Program-made: the position numbers and the translations under genes
Notes under the pieces: generated by a model
The model's input: the letters and a program-made list of their open reading frames with translations, nothing else
Told to the model about the DNA's origin: nothing
Database searches by the model: none
NCBI RefSeq assembly: GCF_002086115.1
Contig: NZ_MVHJ01000023.1
Span: 1-64,000 of the forward strand
DNA length: 64,000 nt
Source: Mycolicibacterium bacteremicum
GTDB lineage: Bacteria; Actinomycetota; Actinomycetes; Mycobacteriales; Mycobacteriaceae
Reading direction: 5' to 3'
In this document: in pieces, positions 42,512 through 51,829 of the stretch
How positions within the stretch are numbered: the first letter of the stretch is position 1
Layout of the letters: each line of letters opens with the position of its first letter

Positions 42512-45500
42512 CTAGACCGCCAACACCGCCGGGGCCGGCACGTAATTCACCGTGTAGCTGGTGGCGCTGCCCGGGGCGGTGATCACCTGGGTGGCGCTGC
42601 CGCCGTGCCCCCAGCTGCCGAACACGTACTGCTGGCCGTCGATGGTCTGCGGGGAGATGGCACCCAGGGTCCGCTCGACGCCGACGACCGCCATCTCGGT
42701 GTAGGGGCCGGTATGCGGAATACCGTCGAGGGTGTACCTGCCACCGGGGACGTTGGTGCCGAAGGTGAGTTCCACCAGGTTCGGGTGAATCTCCTTCTGT
42801 ACCACCGTCTGCAGTCCGCTGCTGTCGGTCACCGTGAGGATCACGTTGTACCAGGTATTGGAAAGCTGGTGGAAGTCGCGCGGGATGTCGAACGCCAGCT
42901 CGGTGCCCTGAACCTCGTTGATGAACGGGTGGGTGTGATCGGCGTGGTGGAAGACCACTTTCCAGGAGAACGAGCTGCCGTCCAGAGGCCCGTCCTGGGG
43001 ATCGGAACCCGTCGCGCTGAACGACACGGTGTCACCGGCGTTGTACATGTAGTCCTGGCCGGCCGGGACGTCGAAATCGGCGACCGGCGGCGTGCTGCCG
43101 ACCACGATGCGCTGGGTGCTGACGCTCTGCTTGCCGCCCTCGTCGGTGACCGTCAACGTGACGGTGTAGGCGGTGAAGGAGCCGGTGTTGGTGAAGGTGA
43201 CCGTCGGGGCGACGTCGGTGGAGCTCTGCCCGTTACCGAAATTCCACGAATAGGTCAGCGTGTCACCGGCATCCGGATCGGTCGAGTTGCCTGCGTCGAA
43301 ATTCACCGTCAGGCTGTTCCCGGTCCCGGAGGTGGCCGAACTGTCGATCACCGCCACCGGTGACCGGTTCCCGCCGGACGGGGTGATGATCTGCAGCGAG
43401 CCCGGGTAGATGTTGAGCTGATAGATCTCACCGTTGGGGCCCTGGGTCAGCTTGACCACCGAGCCGGCGCCGGTGTCGATGGTGCGCTCGCTGATCAGGC
43501 TGGTGTACTCGTCGTCGAAGGTCAGCTCCCGGATCCAGCCCAGCGAGTAGTCGGCGATCCAGACCTTCTTCTGGCCGGCCACCGGTGATCCGTCGTTGTA
43601 GACCATGACCGCGGTGATGGATCCGTTGCCGGCACCCTGGGCGTGCGGGTAGGCATAGATCGGGTCGGCGAAACCGCCACCCTCGGCGCCCTCGGTCAGT
43701 GGCCAGCCGTAGTTGGCACCGGGCTTGATCAGGTTGAGCTCTTCCCAGTCGGCTTCGCCGACATCGCCGGAGAGCACCGCCCCGGTGTCGGGATCCACGC
43801 CGAACCGGAACGGGTTGCGCAGGCCGAGGGCGTAGATGCGGTTGGTGTTCTCGTCACCGCCCTCGACATAGAACGGGTTGGTGTCCACGCCGGTGCCGTC
43901 CCGGTTGATGCGCAAGATCTTGCCGTGGATGTTGGTCAGGTCCTGGGAGTTCTCGCTGGGCCGGGTGTTGTTGCCGACAGCCCAGTACAGGTACTGTCCG
44001 GTCGGGTCGAACTCCAACTCGCCGCCGTGGTGAAAATCGTTGGCCGACAACGTCGATTCGACCAGCGTCTGCTCGTCGGAGAGCACGTTGCCGATCAGCT
44101 TGAAGCTCGACAGCTGGTCGTAGTTGTCGGCGTTGGTGTAGGCGACGTAGATGGTCTGATAGCCCTCCGCATCGCTGTCCCAGAAGTTCGGGTCCACCTC
44201 GATGCCGATCAGGCCGCGCTCACCGTTGGCGGTCACCACCGACAGATTCGTCAGTGTGGTGAGCGTCTTGGTGTGCGTGTCGTAGAGCTTGATCGCACCG
44301 CCTTTCTCGGTGATCAGGATCTGATGGATGTGGTCGTCATCGCCGTCGTGCATGATCAGCTCGAAGTCGGTCGGCTCCTGCAGACCGGAGATCAAGGTGG
44401 TGCGATCGAACTCCTCGGGCAGCCCCGCCCGTTCCTGGCATTCGGCCAGGAATGCGCCGATCTGGGCCGAGATGTTGCGGCCCCAAGGGGAATTGCCGAT
44501 ATCGGCGACCCACTGGCTGGCGTTGGTGGTGACCTGGTTGACCCACTGGCCGAGCAGCGACCGGTTGAAGGCGGCCACGGCGTAGTCCACCTGTCGGCGG
44601 GCCCAGCCCAGCACGGTCCACAGCATGGTGTTCTGCAGTGGATTGGCCGGTGCGCCCTCGGCCGAGACGGCCGGCGCCATCAGGCCGTTGAGGAAGCCGA
44701 GCGCGCCGTTGATCAGACTGCAGGCGCAGGTGATGACGGCGCGCTGGGTGGACACGAAGACCTGGTTGGGCGTCGGCAGGCGCAGCGCCGTGCCGATCGC
44801 CTTGCCCCAGTCCTGCAACGAGCTGGGGGCGGCGGTGGAGGCATGCAGCGGCGTGATGACCGCTGCCGCCGTGTGGATGCCCGATCCGGTGGCCGCCGGC
44901 TGCGACAGTGCGGCCGGGCTGAGGTCGGCCTCGTGGGCGGGATCGGACGTCGCGGAGTCGCTACCGGATGCCTGCGGCGCGGCCGGGACGGCCGGCTCCA
45001 CCGGAACGCTCGGCTCTGCGGGAACCGTCGGTTCGGTGGGGTCGGCGCCGTCCGAGCCGTCCTGCGGATCCTCCGCGGCCTCGCCGGTGTCCTCGTCGTC
45101 GGTGTCTTCGTCGTCGGTGTCTTCGTCGTCGAGGTCCGTCTCGTCCTCGGGGTCGTCCTCATCCTCGGTGTCGGTCTCGGTGTCGGGATCGTCGGCGGCC
45201 GCATCAGGGTCGGTGTCGGCCGCGGGGCCCTCCGCGCCGGCCGCGCCGGTACCCGAACCGCCTGTGCCCGTGCCGCTCCCGGCGGTACCCGACGAGTCGG
45301 TACTGGTGTTCGATGATGTGCCGGTGGTGTCGGCCCAGGCGACGCCACCGTTGGTGGCCATCGCGCCGAATACCCCGAGCGCCAGCGCGAGTGCGCCGAC
45401 GCGCCCGACGTAGCGGGCGTGGGTGGAGGCCCCGCCGCCGCGTCCGCCGACAGCGGTCCCCGACCGATTGTCGGTGGTGTTGCCGGCGTGCAGGCAGCCG

Positions 45501-45523
45501 TGGCCAAAATCGATCGAACTCAC
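42512..45523 (-). CDS. Exported PQQ-dependent sugar dehydrogenase-like protein with PKD domains
   Basis: About 1003 residues. A long N-region precedes the hydrophobic export segment YVGRVGALALALGVFGAMATNGGVAWAD, a motif shared with the protein at 47530. A low-complexity acidic and Pro/Thr-rich linker follows (about 70-200), then a helical region. A soluble glucose/sorbosone dehydrogenase propeller (about 390-720) contains RGLIGIEVDPNF, FHHGGELEFDP, GKILRINRDG, YALGLRNPFRFGVDPDTGAVLSGDVG and GANYGWPLTEG. Two PKD-like domains follow (SYSWNFGNGQSSTD-type). The GTG at 45523 has GGGGGA 9 bases upstream; the ATG at 45532 abuts it. It probably acts on sugars or polyols outside the cell. Confidence 0.8.
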   Translation of the reverse strand: MSSIDFGHGCLHAGNTTDNRSGTAVGGRGGGASTHARYVGRVGALALALGVFGAMATNGGVAWADTTGTSSNTSTDSSGTAGSGTGTGGSGTGAAGAEGPAADTDPDAAADDPDTETDTEDEDDPEDETDLDDEDTDDEDTDDEDTGEAAEDPQDGSDGADPTEPTVPAEPSVPVEPAVPAAPQASGSDSATSDPAHEADLSPAALSQPAATGSGIHTAAAVITPLHASTAAPSSLQDWGKAIGTALRLPTPNQVFVSTQRAVITCACSLINGALGFLNGLMAPAVSAEGAPANPLQNTMLWTVLGWARRQVDYAVAAFNRSLLGQWVNQVTTNASQWVADIGNSPWGRNISAQIGAFLAECQERAGLPEEFDRTTLISGLQEPTDFELIMHDGDDDHIHQILITEKGGAIKLYDTHTKTLTTLTNLSVVTANGERGLIGIEVDPNFWDSDAEGYQTIYVAYTNADNYDQLSSFKLIGNVLSDEQTLVESTLSANDFHHGGELEFDPTGQYLYWAVGNNTRPSENSQDLTNIHGKILRINRDGTGVDTNPFYVEGGDENTNRIYALGLRNPFRFGVDPDTGAVLSGDVGEADWEELNLIKPGANYGWPLTEGAEGGGFADPIYAYPHAQGAGNGSITAVMVYNDGSPVAGQKKVWIADYSLGWIRELTFDDEYTSLISERTIDTGAGSVVKLTQGPNGEIYQLNIYPGSLQIITPSGGNRSPVAVIDSSATSGTGNSLTVNFDAGNSTDPDAGDTLTYSWNFGNGQSSTDVAPTVTFTNTGSFTAYTVTLTVTDEGGKQSVSTQRIVVGSTPPVADFDVPAGQDYMYNAGDTVSFSATGSDPQDGPLDGSSFSWKVVFHHADHTHPFINEVQGTELAFDIPRDFHQLSNTWYNVILTVTDSSGLQTVVQKEIHPNLVELTFGTNVPGGRYTLDGIPHTGPYTEMAVVGVERTLGAISPQTIDGQQYVFGSWGHGGSATQVITAPGSATSYTVNYVPAPAVLAV
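45086..45130. repeat. 15-base tandem repeat encoding Asp/Glu-rich units
   Basis: Three copies of a 15-base unit (GGTGTCTTCGTCGTC on the plus strand, the first with one change) start at 45086, 45101 and 45116. On the coding (minus) strand each adds the pentapeptide D-D-E-D-T to the acidic linker of the exported dehydrogenase. Confidence 0.85.
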
Positions 45524-45682
45524 TGGACACATCCCCCGGGAATCACATGATTGCACCAGGTCTGGTGCCGTGGTCAATCTTGCACCAGAGGTCGGATATT
45601 TGTGAGTTGGTTCGACAGGAAATTGCCGAACATTCAATCAGGGGCGTCGCGCGGTGGACAACCCCGGTGCGGTGGGGCGGAC

Positions 45683-46030
45683 TTACCAGGCGCCGATGGG
45701 CGGATCGAACACGAACGATCCGTTGGCCTCCAGGTTGAACGGGGCGGCGTGCGAGCCGACGATCGCCTTGGTGGTGTCGCGCACCTCGCCCTGGGCGATG
45801 ACCTCGCCCAGGTCGGCATTGCGGGTCTCGCCGAGCCCGCGAGCCTCACCGTAGTCCGCGGACCGCAGCGCATTGTCGTCGATCAGCAGCGCCTGGCGGC
45901 TGGTCACCTGGGGCGAGGGAGCGACCTCGGTCACGTCGGCGTTGGCCAGTCCGCTGCCCAGGCTCATGAACGCCGCGGCAGCGGCGATCGATCCGAGCCC
46001 GAGGGCCGTGATCTTGTTGGTGCTGTACAT
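45683..46030 (-). CDS. Rv1291c-like small secreted protein (copy 2)
   Basis: A 115-residue secreted protein. The signal peptide MYSTNKITALGLGSIAAAAA runs to a cleavage site near LANAD. The mature part ends IVGSHAAPFNLEANGSFVFDPPIGAW, nearly the same as copy 1 at 41940. It lacks that copy's cysteines. The ATG at 46030 is used, as the longer frame adds non-signal sequence. It lies upstream of the PQQ-type dehydrogenase on the same strand, so the dehydrogenase sits between two members of this family. The function is unknown. Confidence 0.82.
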   Translation of the reverse strand: MYSTNKITALGLGSIAAAAAFMSLGSGLANADVTEVAPSPQVTSRQALLIDDNALRSADYGEARGLGETRNADLGEVIAQGEVRDTTKAIVGSHAAPFNLEANGSFVFDPPIGAW

Positions 46031-46176
46031 CTTCGATGTCCCTTCATCGTGCAGCCCGGGGGGACTGATGGCGATGACGGTACGACGGTTGTGCCCCGGA
46101 TGCGGGGTCGAGGAGCCCGTTCCCAACCACCTCACAGCAAATCGGACAACAGTCCCCAGATTCGGGGGGAAAGCTG

Positions 46177-47310
46177 TCAGGACGCTGCGAGGTCGTAGCG
46201 GTGTTCAGGGGTGACGATCTCGGTCAGCGCCGTGGCGATCTGGCCCGCCGCATGGTTCTCGGGCACATCGGAGTTGACCGATACCACCAGCGTCGCGTCC
46301 CGGGCCGGCAGATAGACCAGCACGGTGGTGTATCCCGGGATGTCGCCGTTGTGCCCGATCCAGCCATGGGTGTCGAAGATGGCGAACCCGTATCCGACGC
46401 CGGGCGCGGCTGGGCTGAGACCGGCCAACCGGTCCGTCTGGGTGGCCGGGGCCAGCAGCGCCCCGGTGCCCACCGCCCTGGCCCAGGTGCGCAGATCGGC
46501 GGTGGTGGAGACGATCTTGCCCGCCGCGTCCGCCCACGCCGGGTTCCAGAAGGTCGCGTCCTGGACCGCGGCGCCGGGCGGGCGGACGTACCCGTGGGCG
46601 AACGGTGCCGGCATCACACCATCGGACGGGTAGGACGTGCGGTCGAGGCCGAGGGGCGCAAAGATGTTCTGCCGCAGATATTCACCGAACGGCAGCCCGC
46701 TGACCTTCTCCACCACCAGAGCCAGCAGCGCGGTGTTGGTGTTGCTGTACTGGTACTTCGCTCCGGGAGCGAAGTTGGGCGGCTGGGCGAAGGCGATCTG
46801 GAGCAGCCGGCCGGGCGTCTGGGCGAACGCGTCCGGTCCGGTGGGTGACTGGGCGAACAGGTCGGCGGCCCACTCGTCGTTCTCGCTGTAGTCACAGAGC
46901 CCGCTACGCATCCGCCCGAGCATGTCCAGCGTGATCTGCTCGCCGTTGGGCACGCCGTCGACATAGCGGGCGATCGGGTCGGTCAGCCGGATGCGACCCT
47001 GATCGACCAGTTGTAGGACCGCGGTGCCGGTGAAGGTTTTGGTGACGCTGCCGATCCGGGTGTGGTGCGCCGGCGTCAGCGGACTGCCGGTGCCGGTGTC
47101 GGCGACGCCGACGGCACGGTCATAGTCCAGTGCGCCCGGCACCACGAATGACACCAGCGCGCCGGGTACTCCCATCTCGGCGATCTTGTCGGCGAGCGCC
47201 CGGTCGAGCCGGGCGGTCAGGTCGGGTTCGGCCGCCGCCGACGGCGCGGTCGGCGCCCCGGTCAAGATCAGCGCAGCGATCACGCTGACGCCACGGATGA
47301 CCATGCGCAC
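46177..47310 (-). CDS. Secreted serine hydrolase, beta-lactamase class C/DD-peptidase fold
   Basis: About 377 residues with an N-terminal signal peptide (MVIRGVSVIAALILTGAPTAPSAAAEP). The catalytic motifs of the family are present: SxxK in IGSVTKTFTG, YxN as YSN in YQYSNTNTALL, and HNG near GWIGHNGDIPGY in place of KTG. Members include D-alanyl-D-alanine carboxypeptidases, esterases and LpqK-type proteins. The GTG at 47310 has GAGGGG about 8 bases upstream; the ATG at 47304 and GTG at 47319 are alternatives. A role in peptidoglycan or ester hydrolysis outside the membrane is inferred. Confidence 0.87.
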   Translation of the reverse strand: MRMVIRGVSVIAALILTGAPTAPSAAAEPDLTARLDRALADKIAEMGVPGALVSFVVPGALDYDRAVGVADTGTGSPLTPAHHTRIGSVTKTFTGTAVLQLVDQGRIRLTDPIARYVDGVPNGEQITLDMLGRMRSGLCDYSENDEWAADLFAQSPTGPDAFAQTPGRLLQIAFAQPPNFAPGAKYQYSNTNTALLALVVEKVSGLPFGEYLRQNIFAPLGLDRTSYPSDGVMPAPFAHGYVRPPGAAVQDATFWNPAWADAAGKIVSTTADLRTWARAVGTGALLAPATQTDRLAGLSPAAPGVGYGFAIFDTHGWIGHNGDIPGYTTVLVYLPARDATLVVSVNSDVPENHAAGQIATALTEIVTPEHRYDLAAS

Positions 47311-47529
47311 AGCGCCCACCCCTCATCGCCGGAACGTGCGCTCAGCATATCCCCGCGACGGCATTCCGGGGTGGTCGACGAGTGTTGCCCAGGCCGTCGC
47401 AGCAAATTTACCAAGGTGACAACACGGGCGGGTGGCGCGGCCTACACTCCGCAGCAAATGCACTGTCCCGGCAAAGCTGATCTGCGTCCGCGCTCAGCCG
47501 ATCGCGCCGGGTGGCAATGGGGAGTGATC

Positions 47530-50500
47530 ATGCAGTTGCGCTACGCCACGTATGTCGGACGGGTGGGCGCGCTGGCCGTCGCCCTCGGGATCGGCTCGGC
47601 GGTGAGCATGCCGGCGGGGGTGGCGTGGGCGGCACCCGCGGACTCGTCTGCGGCGTCGGAGTCCACCGGGTCCACCGGGTCCGCTGCCGACAGCACCGAC
47701 GACGGCGCCCATCCCGACACCACGAACCCCGACGCGAACGACCCCGACGCGAATGACCCCGGCGCCAATGACCCCGGCACCACCGGATCCGACTCCACGA
47801 ACCCCGATACCGCCCCCGACACCACCGACATCACCGAGCCCGACGGCACCGATCCCGCCGATCCCGCGGCAGAGGATCTGCCGCAGGCCGGATCCGACCG
47901 AGCCGGCGATCATGACAGCGAACCGGTCCGCACACGCACGACCCGCCTGGCCGAGCAGGCCGAAGCGGCACCCGCCGAGCGCGACACCGAACAATCCGAG
48001 GACGTCACCGTCACCCCGGCGACGACCGTGGACGCGCCCGTGACCGGTGCCGCGGCGGTGACCGCGACCCCGCCGCCGGTGCTCGACGCCCCGGTTGCTG
48101 CCGCGAAACCGGTGGTGGCCAACCCGATCCACGCCGTCGGGGCGTTGTTCGCGGCGGCGGTGCGTCCGTTGGTGGCGCCGTTGTTCGGCGTCCTGGACAA
48201 CGGTTTCGCACACTCGCCGCTGGCGTGGGCGCTGCTGGCCGCCGCCCGCCGCCAGCTGGGCCTGCCCGAACCCGCTGTGGCGCAACGTGTGCAGGCCGTG
48301 ACCGCCGCCGCCGTCGATCAGCCGCCCACCGCGACGGTGCTCTGGGGCCGACCCGACGCCACCACGGGCACCGTGGTCGGCAGACTGCTGGCCACCGACC
48401 CGGAAGGCAAGAAGGTCGCCGTCGCCGTGACCGGCGGCCAGGTGCCCGGCACCTTCTCCTACAACGCCAAGACCGCCGTCGTCACCTATACGCCCACCAC
48501 GGCGCAGCGCTTCGCCGCGTCGGTGTCACCGAGTCCCGACGACACCGTCACAATCACGCTCAAGGTGACCGACGGCGTCAACGCGGTGACCGTGCCGGTG
48601 GCGATCCCGGTCAGTCCGTCCCCGTTCTTCGCCGCCGGTCAGCTGTCTTCCGGTGACCCGTCGGCCGTCACCATTGCGGGCACCCGCGCCTACGTCACCA
48701 ATCGCGCCGCCGGCACCATCACCGTCTACGACACCATCACGACAGGAGTCCTCGCCACTTACCAGTCCGGGGTGGCCGCACCCGACGGCATCGTGGCCAA
48801 ACGCGATGGCAGCCGGCTCTACGTATCCAGCTCCACGGGGAACACGGTGACGGTCATCGACGCCAGGACCGGTGCGTTGAAGGGCTCGATCGGTGTGGCC
48901 AATCCGACCGCGATCGCCATCAATCCCAGTGGCAGCGTCGTGTACGTCGCCAACGGTGCGGCGGGCACCGTCACCAAGATGAACACCTCCACCAACAGGG
49001 TCGCCGGGACCGTCCGGCTGTCGGCCGGGGTCACCCCGACCGAACTGGCCGTGAGCGCGGACGGTAAGCGCATCTTCGTCGTGGGCCGCACCGGCACCGG
49101 CGGAGAGCTCTCGGTGTTCGGCTCATCCTCCGGCACGGCCGGCGTGCTCACCGAACTCGCGGCGGCGCCGACCGGACTGGCCTTCAGCCAGGCGCTGCAG
49201 AAGATCTACGTCACCGACGCCGCGGGCGGCCTGACCATCTACGACGCCATCACCAAAACGACGGGGACGTTGGCGATCGGCCACCCGCTGTCCGGGCTGG
49301 TGCTCACCAAGGACAACAGCGCCGTGCTGGTGACCACGGCCACCGGGATGGTGGCGGCTCTGAGCACCCTCGACGGTGCGGTCGTCGGTGTCACCCAGAT
49401 CGGCATCGCCGACTCCGATGCAGGTGTCACGATCAGTCCGGATGGCACTCAGATGCTGGTGACCGATACCGACACCGGCACCGTGCGGGTCATCTCGCTC
49501 GTGCCGCCGAACGTCGCGCCGTTCTCCAACGATCCGTCCTACGTGGTGAGCAATCCGGCGACCGGAACGCTCACCGGCAAGGTCGGTGTGGTCGACTTCG
49601 ACGGCGACCCGCTGTCGCACGTGCTGACCGTCAAACCCACCAAGGGAAAACTCGTCCTGAACGCCGACGGCAGCTACGTCTACACCCCGACCGCGGCCGC
49701 GCGGCATGCCGCCGCCAAGGCCGGGGCATCCGCCGCGGCGACCACGGACACGTTCACCGTGCTGGTCTCCGACGGGCGCCACGGCACACTGAGCCAGACC
49801 ATCACCGTCGTGATCGCCCCGGCCAACAGGGTCCCCACGGTCACCGTCTCGGTCGCAAACCCGAGCGGCACCGCCGGTCTGGTGAAGGGAACCATCAAGA
49901 CCGCCGACGGAGACAACGACCGGCGGACCATCACCATGACCGGCGAACCGCAGAAGGGCACCGTCACCCTCGCTTCCAACGGTGCGTTCACCTACACCCC
50001 GACGCCGGAAGCGCGGGCCGCCGCACTGGCTGCCGGCGCCACCTACGCGGACCGGATGGATTCGTTCACCGCCACCGTCGACGACGGCTTCGGTGGCGTC
50101 GTCCCGATCACCGTACGGGTGCGGATCGGCGGCGCAAACGTCAAGCCCGTCTGGGTCAATCCAGCTGTCAGCACGCCACATTCACGGTCCGGTGTGGTCA
50201 CCGGATCCTTCGCCGCGACCGACCCCAACGGGGACCCGGTCAGCTACACCGCGGGCAAGGTGGCCAAGGGCACGCTGGTCATCAACCCCGACGGCTCGTT
50301 CAGCTACACGCCCACCGCGGCGGCCCGCGCCGCCGCCTCCAAGAAGGGGGTAAGTGCGGCCAGCAAGACCGAGACCGTCACCATCACCGTCAGCGACGGG
50401 TTCGGCGGCACCACCACGGCCGCAATGAAATTCACCGTCCAACCCAATCCGCTGACCAACAGTCAACCGACCGGCGGCCAGGGCGTCACCCAACAGACGT

Positions 50501-51765
50501 CGACGGCCATCGGCACCGTCACCGGCACGGTGTCCGCCGATGACGCCGACGGCGACACCCTGACCTACAACCTCAAGACGGGCCCGGCCCACGGCGTGGT
50601 CACGGTCACGACCGCCGGCGGGTTCACCTACACCCCGTACGTCGACGCCCGCTACCGTGCGCTGATCACCGACGGTGCCGACACCGACAGCTTCGAGGTG
50701 AGCATCACCGATGGGTTCGGCGGAATCACCACGGCCACCGTCGAAGTCGTGATCGCGCCGCCCGATCCGCAGGCGATCGATCAGCGCGCCACCACCGTTG
50801 CCGTGAACACCCAACAGATGTACTTCTACTCCCAGGCCGACACGGACAAGGCGCTCGGACTGCTCAAGGCCGCCGGTGTCGGCACCATCCGGATCATGTT
50901 GCCCTGGGCCGGTGTGGAACCCCAGGACGACACCTTCGACTGGTCGGCGCTGGACCGCATGGTCAACAGTGCCAACGCCCAGGGCATCAAGGTGCTGGCC
51001 ACCATCAACTCCACACCGGACTGGGCCGCCGTGCCGGGCCAACCGGCGTATGCCGGCGAGCCCGCCGACATCGCGGCGTTCGGCGACTTCGTCTCCGCGG
51101 TGGCCACCGCCTACAAGGGCCGGATCGCCGATTACGAGATCTGGAACGAACCGAACTACAACGGATTCTGGGCCCCGACGCCGGACGCGGCCAGATACAC
51201 CGCACTGCTCAAGGCCGCGTACACCGCCATCAAGGCCGTGGACGGCGACGCCACCATCATCGGCGGATCGGTTGCGGCGGTGGCCGAGGGACCGGGCGGA
51301 CCCGGTATCAATCCGGTGACCTACCTGGCGCAGATGTATGCCGCCGGCGCCGCGGGTTATTTCGACGCGCTGGCCTTCCACCCCTACCTGTACTCCGTGC
51401 CGTTCTCGGTGCAGCAGGGTCACGCCGGGGTGCCGTTCGCGCAGGCGCAGCAGCTGTACGCGGTGATGGTGGCCAACGGGGACGGACACAAGAAGATCTG
51501 GGCCACCGAGTACGGCCAACCGACCTCCGAGGGCGGCGAGGCGGTGCAGGCCGCCTACGTCGGGGACTTCCTGCGGGCATGGCGCAGTCTGGAGTTCGCC
51601 GGTCCGGCATTCATCCACACCATCGCCGACTATCAGCATGAGTACCCGGATCAGGCGACGATGGGCATCTTCCGCGAGGACTGGACGCCCAAGCCGGTGG
51701 TGGCGGTGATCTCGGCGGTGATCGCCGAGAACCAGGCGCTCGACGGGCCGGCGCTCGCCCTCTGA
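47530..51765 (+). CDS. Large secreted mosaic: YVTN propeller, Ig-like repeats, glycoside hydrolase
   Basis: 1411 residues. The export signal (YVGRVGALAVALGIGSAVSMPAGVAWA) precedes an acidic Asp/Asn/Pro linker with PDANDPDANDPGANDPG repeats. Residues about 350-660 are YVTN-type beta-propeller repeats (GTRAYVTNRAAGTITVYDT and five or so more). Residues about 665-1075 hold four roughly 95-residue VCBS/cadherin-like repeats with GSYVYTPTAAAR-type endings. Residues about 1085-1411 form a clan GH-A glycoside hydrolase. Its acid/base is Glu1207 in EIWNEPNYNG and its likely nucleophile Glu1327 in ATEYGQP, resembling GH39/GH5. GGGGAG lies 5 bases upstream of the ATG at 47530. It probably acts on cell-surface or environmental polysaccharide. 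Confidence 0.82.
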   Translation: MQLRYATYVGRVGALAVALGIGSAVSMPAGVAWAAPADSSAASESTGSTGSAADSTDDGAHPDTTNPDANDPDANDPGANDPGTTGSDSTNPDTAPDTTDITEPDGTDPADPAAEDLPQAGSDRAGDHDSEPVRTRTTRLAEQAEAAPAERDTEQSEDVTVTPATTVDAPVTGAAAVTATPPPVLDAPVAAAKPVVANPIHAVGALFAAAVRPLVAPLFGVLDNGFAHSPLAWALLAAARRQLGLPEPAVAQRVQAVTAAAVDQPPTATVLWGRPDATTGTVVGRLLATDPEGKKVAVAVTGGQVPGTFSYNAKTAVVTYTPTTAQRFAASVSPSPDDTVTITLKVTDGVNAVTVPVAIPVSPSPFFAAGQLSSGDPSAVTIAGTRAYVTNRAAGTITVYDTITTGVLATYQSGVAAPDGIVAKRDGSRLYVSSSTGNTVTVIDARTGALKGSIGVANPTAIAINPSGSVVYVANGAAGTVTKMNTSTNRVAGTVRLSAGVTPTELAVSADGKRIFVVGRTGTGGELSVFGSSSGTAGVLTELAAAPTGLAFSQALQKIYVTDAAGGLTIYDAITKTTGTLAIGHPLSGLVLTKDNSAVLVTTATGMVAALSTLDGAVVGVTQIGIADSDAGVTISPDGTQMLVTDTDTGTVRVISLVPPNVAPFSNDPSYVVSNPATGTLTGKVGVVDFDGDPLSHVLTVKPTKGKLVLNADGSYVYTPTAAARHAAAKAGASAAATTDTFTVLVSDGRHGTLSQTITVVIAPANRVPTVTVSVANPSGTAGLVKGTIKTADGDNDRRTITMTGEPQKGTVTLASNGAFTYTPTPEARAAALAAGATYADRMDSFTATVDDGFGGVVPITVRVRIGGANVKPVWVNPAVSTPHSRSGVVTGSFAATDPNGDPVSYTAGKVAKGTLVINPDGSFSYTPTAAARAAASKKGVSAASKTETVTITVSDGFGGTTTAAMKFTVQPNPLTNSQPTGGQGVTQQTSTAIGTVTGTVSADDADGDTLTYNLKTGPAHGVVTVTTAGGFTYTPYVDARYRALITDGADTDSFEVSITDGFGGITTATVEVVIAPPDPQAIDQRATTVAVNTQQMYFYSQADTDKALGLLKAAGVGTIRIMLPWAGVEPQDDTFDWSALDRMVNSANAQGIKVLATINSTPDWAAVPGQPAYAGEPADIAAFGDFVSAVATAYKGRIADYEIWNEPNYNGFWAPTPDAARYTALLKAAYTAIKAVDGDATIIGGSVAAVAEGPGGPGINPVTYLAQMYAAGAAGYFDALAFHPYLYSVPFSVQQGHAGVPFAQAQQLYAVMVANGDGHKKIWATEYGQPTSEGGEAVQAAYVGDFLRAWRSLEFAGPAFIHTIADYQHEYPDQATMGIFREDWTPKPVVAVISAVIAENQALDGPALAL

Positions 51766-51829
51766 CGTGCGACGCGCTCTCTGCGCTGACGGCACCGCGC
51801 CGGCCCCGGTTCTCGGGTAGAACGGACCC

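Noticed and set aside
43643..45316. A 557-codon plus-strand frame opposite the exported dehydrogenase
   Set aside because: It lies wholly within the minus-strand coding region. Its translation is Val/Gly/Arg-rich without a domain, typical of GC-driven shadow frames.
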